Positions 62,585 to 64,000 of a stretch of 64,000 bases of DNA are shown piece by piece. A program made the position numbers and the translations under genes. This DNA is from Tenuifilum thalassicum (GTDB lineage: Bacteria > Bacteroidota > Bacteroidia > Bacteroidales > Tenuifilaceae), in NCBI RefSeq assembly GCF_013265555.1, contig NZ_CP041345.1, positions 2,650,581 through 2,714,580 on the forward strand, given 5' to 3'. The notes beneath the pieces are model-generated. The model had not been told where the DNA came from and made no database searches. It saw nothing but the letters and a program-made list of their open reading frames with translations. How positions within the stretch are numbered: the first letter of the stretch is position 1; each line of letters starts with the position of its first letter.

Positions 62585-64000
62585 TTAATTCATACGCTTA
62601 TTAAACTCCTCTACTCCCTTATCAAGAAATTCGATAAAAGCCTCAACGTCCAAATCATAGCCTTTTGGCTCAATGAGAGGCTTCTCATCGTTATCAAGTA
62701 GCACATAGTAAGGCTGACCATTAACGTTAAAACGTGTTGCCTGGAAATCGGCGTTTATCTTACCTATGGTTTTCTTAACCTTACCATCGCGCTCCGATGT
62801 AATCCACTCGCTCTCTGGCAGTTCAGTTCTATCGTCAACATAAAGCGCAACAATAATGTAATCGCGACGGAGGCGCTCTAAAACCCGAGGGTCGCTCCAT
62901 ACTTGCGATTCCATCACCTTACAATTAGCACAGGTATGCCCAACAAAATCGATAAATAGTGGCTTTTTCTTTTCGCGAGCGCAGTTTAGGGCTTGCTCAT
63001 AATCAAAATATCCTTGGAGTCCATGGGGCAAATGCAAAAAGTCGGCATACTTAGGTTCATCGCATAACGAGTTCCTATCATCGGCATTAACCACAACGTT
63101 AACATTTGCATTGCTTGCCATGTTAAAGCTTTGGCTGCTTTCTGGAGGTAAAAGCCCAGATATTGTTTTTAGTGGAGCACCAAAGAGGCCTGGTAATAGA
63201 TAAAACACAAAGGCAAAACTTGCAATGGCAAGGAATAGGCGGAATACACCAATATGTTGCAAATCGGAGTCGAACTTGAATTTAATTTTACCTAACAGGT
63301 AAAGCCCTAGAAGTGTGAATATCGACATCCAAATTGCTATGTAACCCTCACGGCTAACAAGGTCAAGCTGGTATCCCTGGTCGATGGTAAGGATGAATTT
63401 TAGTGAGAATGCCAACACGATGAATCCCAAGAATACTTTCACGGAGTTCATCCACCCACCACTACGAGGTAGTGAGTTAAGCCATGAAGGGAAGATTGCA
63501 AAGAGTGTGAATGGGATTGAGAATGCCAATGAGAATCCAAACATGCCAATAATAGGCTTTGCCCCCAACCCCGATGCAGCTTCAACAAGCAAAGCACCAA
63601 CAATAGGGCCAACGCACGAAAGGCTAACTATTACAGTTGTTAATGCAAGGAAAAAAGAACCAATCAGTCCACCTCTATCGGCCTTGCTATCGGTTTTATT
63701 GGCAAGATTACCAGGTAACACAATCTCGAACAGGCCAAAAAACGATGCTGCAAATGCTATAAACAGTAAAAAGAAAATGGTGTTAGTTATCCAATGCGAA
63801 GTTAGTGTATTGGCAAAATCGGAGCCAAGGTTGAAAAGAGAAACGAGCAGACCTAATGATGTATAGATTGCAACAATCGAAATACCAAACACAAAGGCAT
63901 TAAGAATTGCATTTGCCCTATTTTGTTGCTTGCCCATAAAGAACGATACGGTCATAGGAATCATAGGGAACACACAAGGTGTTAGCAATCCAGCCAGACC
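62585..64000 (-). CDS. dsbD: Thiol:disulfide interchange protein DsbD, 5'-truncated
   Basis: The frame stays open to base 64000 (GLAGLLTPCVFPMIPMTVSF), so the real start and probably an N-terminal periplasmic domain lie beyond the window; an ATG at 63988 is internal to the first TM helix. Seen: eight TM helices with the redox Cys in LLTPCVFPM and the partner in VSLSCVGPIVG, a linker, and a C-terminal thioredoxin-like domain (about from 325) with KPLFIDFVGHTCANCKVME (CANC). Carries electrons from cytoplasmic thioredoxin to periplasmic reductases such as TlpA-like proteins. Confidence 0.93.
   Translation of the reverse strand, partial: GLAGLLTPCVFPMIPMTVSFFMGKQQNRANAILNAFVFGISIVAIYTSLGLLVSLFNLGSDFANTLTSHWITNTIFFLLFIAFAASFFGLFEIVLPGNLANKTDSKADRGGLIGSFFLALTTVIVSLSCVGPIVGALLVEAASGLGAKPIIGMFGFSLAFSIPFTLFAIFPSWLNSLPRSGGWMNSVKVFLGFIVLAFSLKFILTIDQGYQLDLVSREGYIAIWMSIFTLLGLYLLGKIKFKFDSDLQHIGVFRLFLAIASFAFVFYLLPGLFGAPLKTISGLLPPESSQSFNMASNANVNVVVNADDRNSLCDEPKYADFLHLPHGLQGYFDYEQALNCAREKKKPLFIDFVGHTCANCKVMESQVWSDPRVLERLRRDYIIVALYVDDRTELPESEWITSERDGKVKKTIGKINADFQATRFNVNGQPYYVLLDNDEKPLIEPKGYDLDVEAFIEFLDKGVEEFNKRMN

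Overview
The window is a stretch of a Bacteroidota chromosome. The main evidence is a type IX secretion (T9SS) C-terminal sorting domain at 24223-26133, promoter boxes of the Bacteroidota form TAnnTTTG (for example before glmM, HU and rpmH), few Shine-Dalgarno sequences, and typical Bacteroidota families such as GH92 mannosidase and a TlpA-like lipoprotein thioredoxin. A class such as Bacteroidia is likely, but genus and species cannot be read from the sequence. The mqnE gene points to menaquinone synthesis by the futalosine route.

Layout. 1-10.7 kb: a truncated hybrid histidine kinase, a minus-strand run (DUF4783-like, nadC, yihY-like, pdxH), rlmH with a very large NtrY-like kinase, a POT-family transporter and a coiled-coil exported protein. 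10.9-16.8 kb: a secreted caspase-fold protease behind an LPP20-like exported protein, then a TetR regulator with a clear palindromic operator driving two paralogous membrane proteins. 17-29 kb: TlpA-like lipoprotein, DEAD helicase, glycosyltransferase/sigma factor/rsmG, rpmH, mqnE, a PASTA protein - T9SS protein - RluA synthase run, and two overlapping exported proteins of unknown function. 29-39 kb: a hybrid kinase with a degenerate ATPase domain, a patatin/beta-barrel protein, glmM, ssb, mutY, HU with a 30-residue basic protein, and RNase G. 39-50.8 kb: glycan catabolism with GH20, GH92 and GH2 enzymes, then a LacI regulator, sugar MFS and ROK kinase. No SusC/SusD pair is present in the window.

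50.8-55.3 kb is accessory DNA. It contains a short tandem array, a decayed REP-associated transposase (RAYT) bracketed by 11-bp inverted repeats, and a very AT-rich cassette with an OLD/RecF-type ATPase (two frameshifts) and a small PD-(D/E)XK-like protein. That cassette is bounded by two 237-bp direct repeats, and the second repeat heads another AT-rich gene. It is the best candidate for an undescribed, probably defence-type, system. A separate 116-bp repeat array at 46.6-47.5 kb is split by a GIY-YIG nuclease gene.

55.3-64 kb: gatD and gatE, the archaeal-type Glu-tRNA(Gln) amidotransferase, then a cation/proton antiporter, an Ig-fused Na/Pi cotransporter and a truncated dsbD. No rRNA, tRNA or CRISPR array was recognised.
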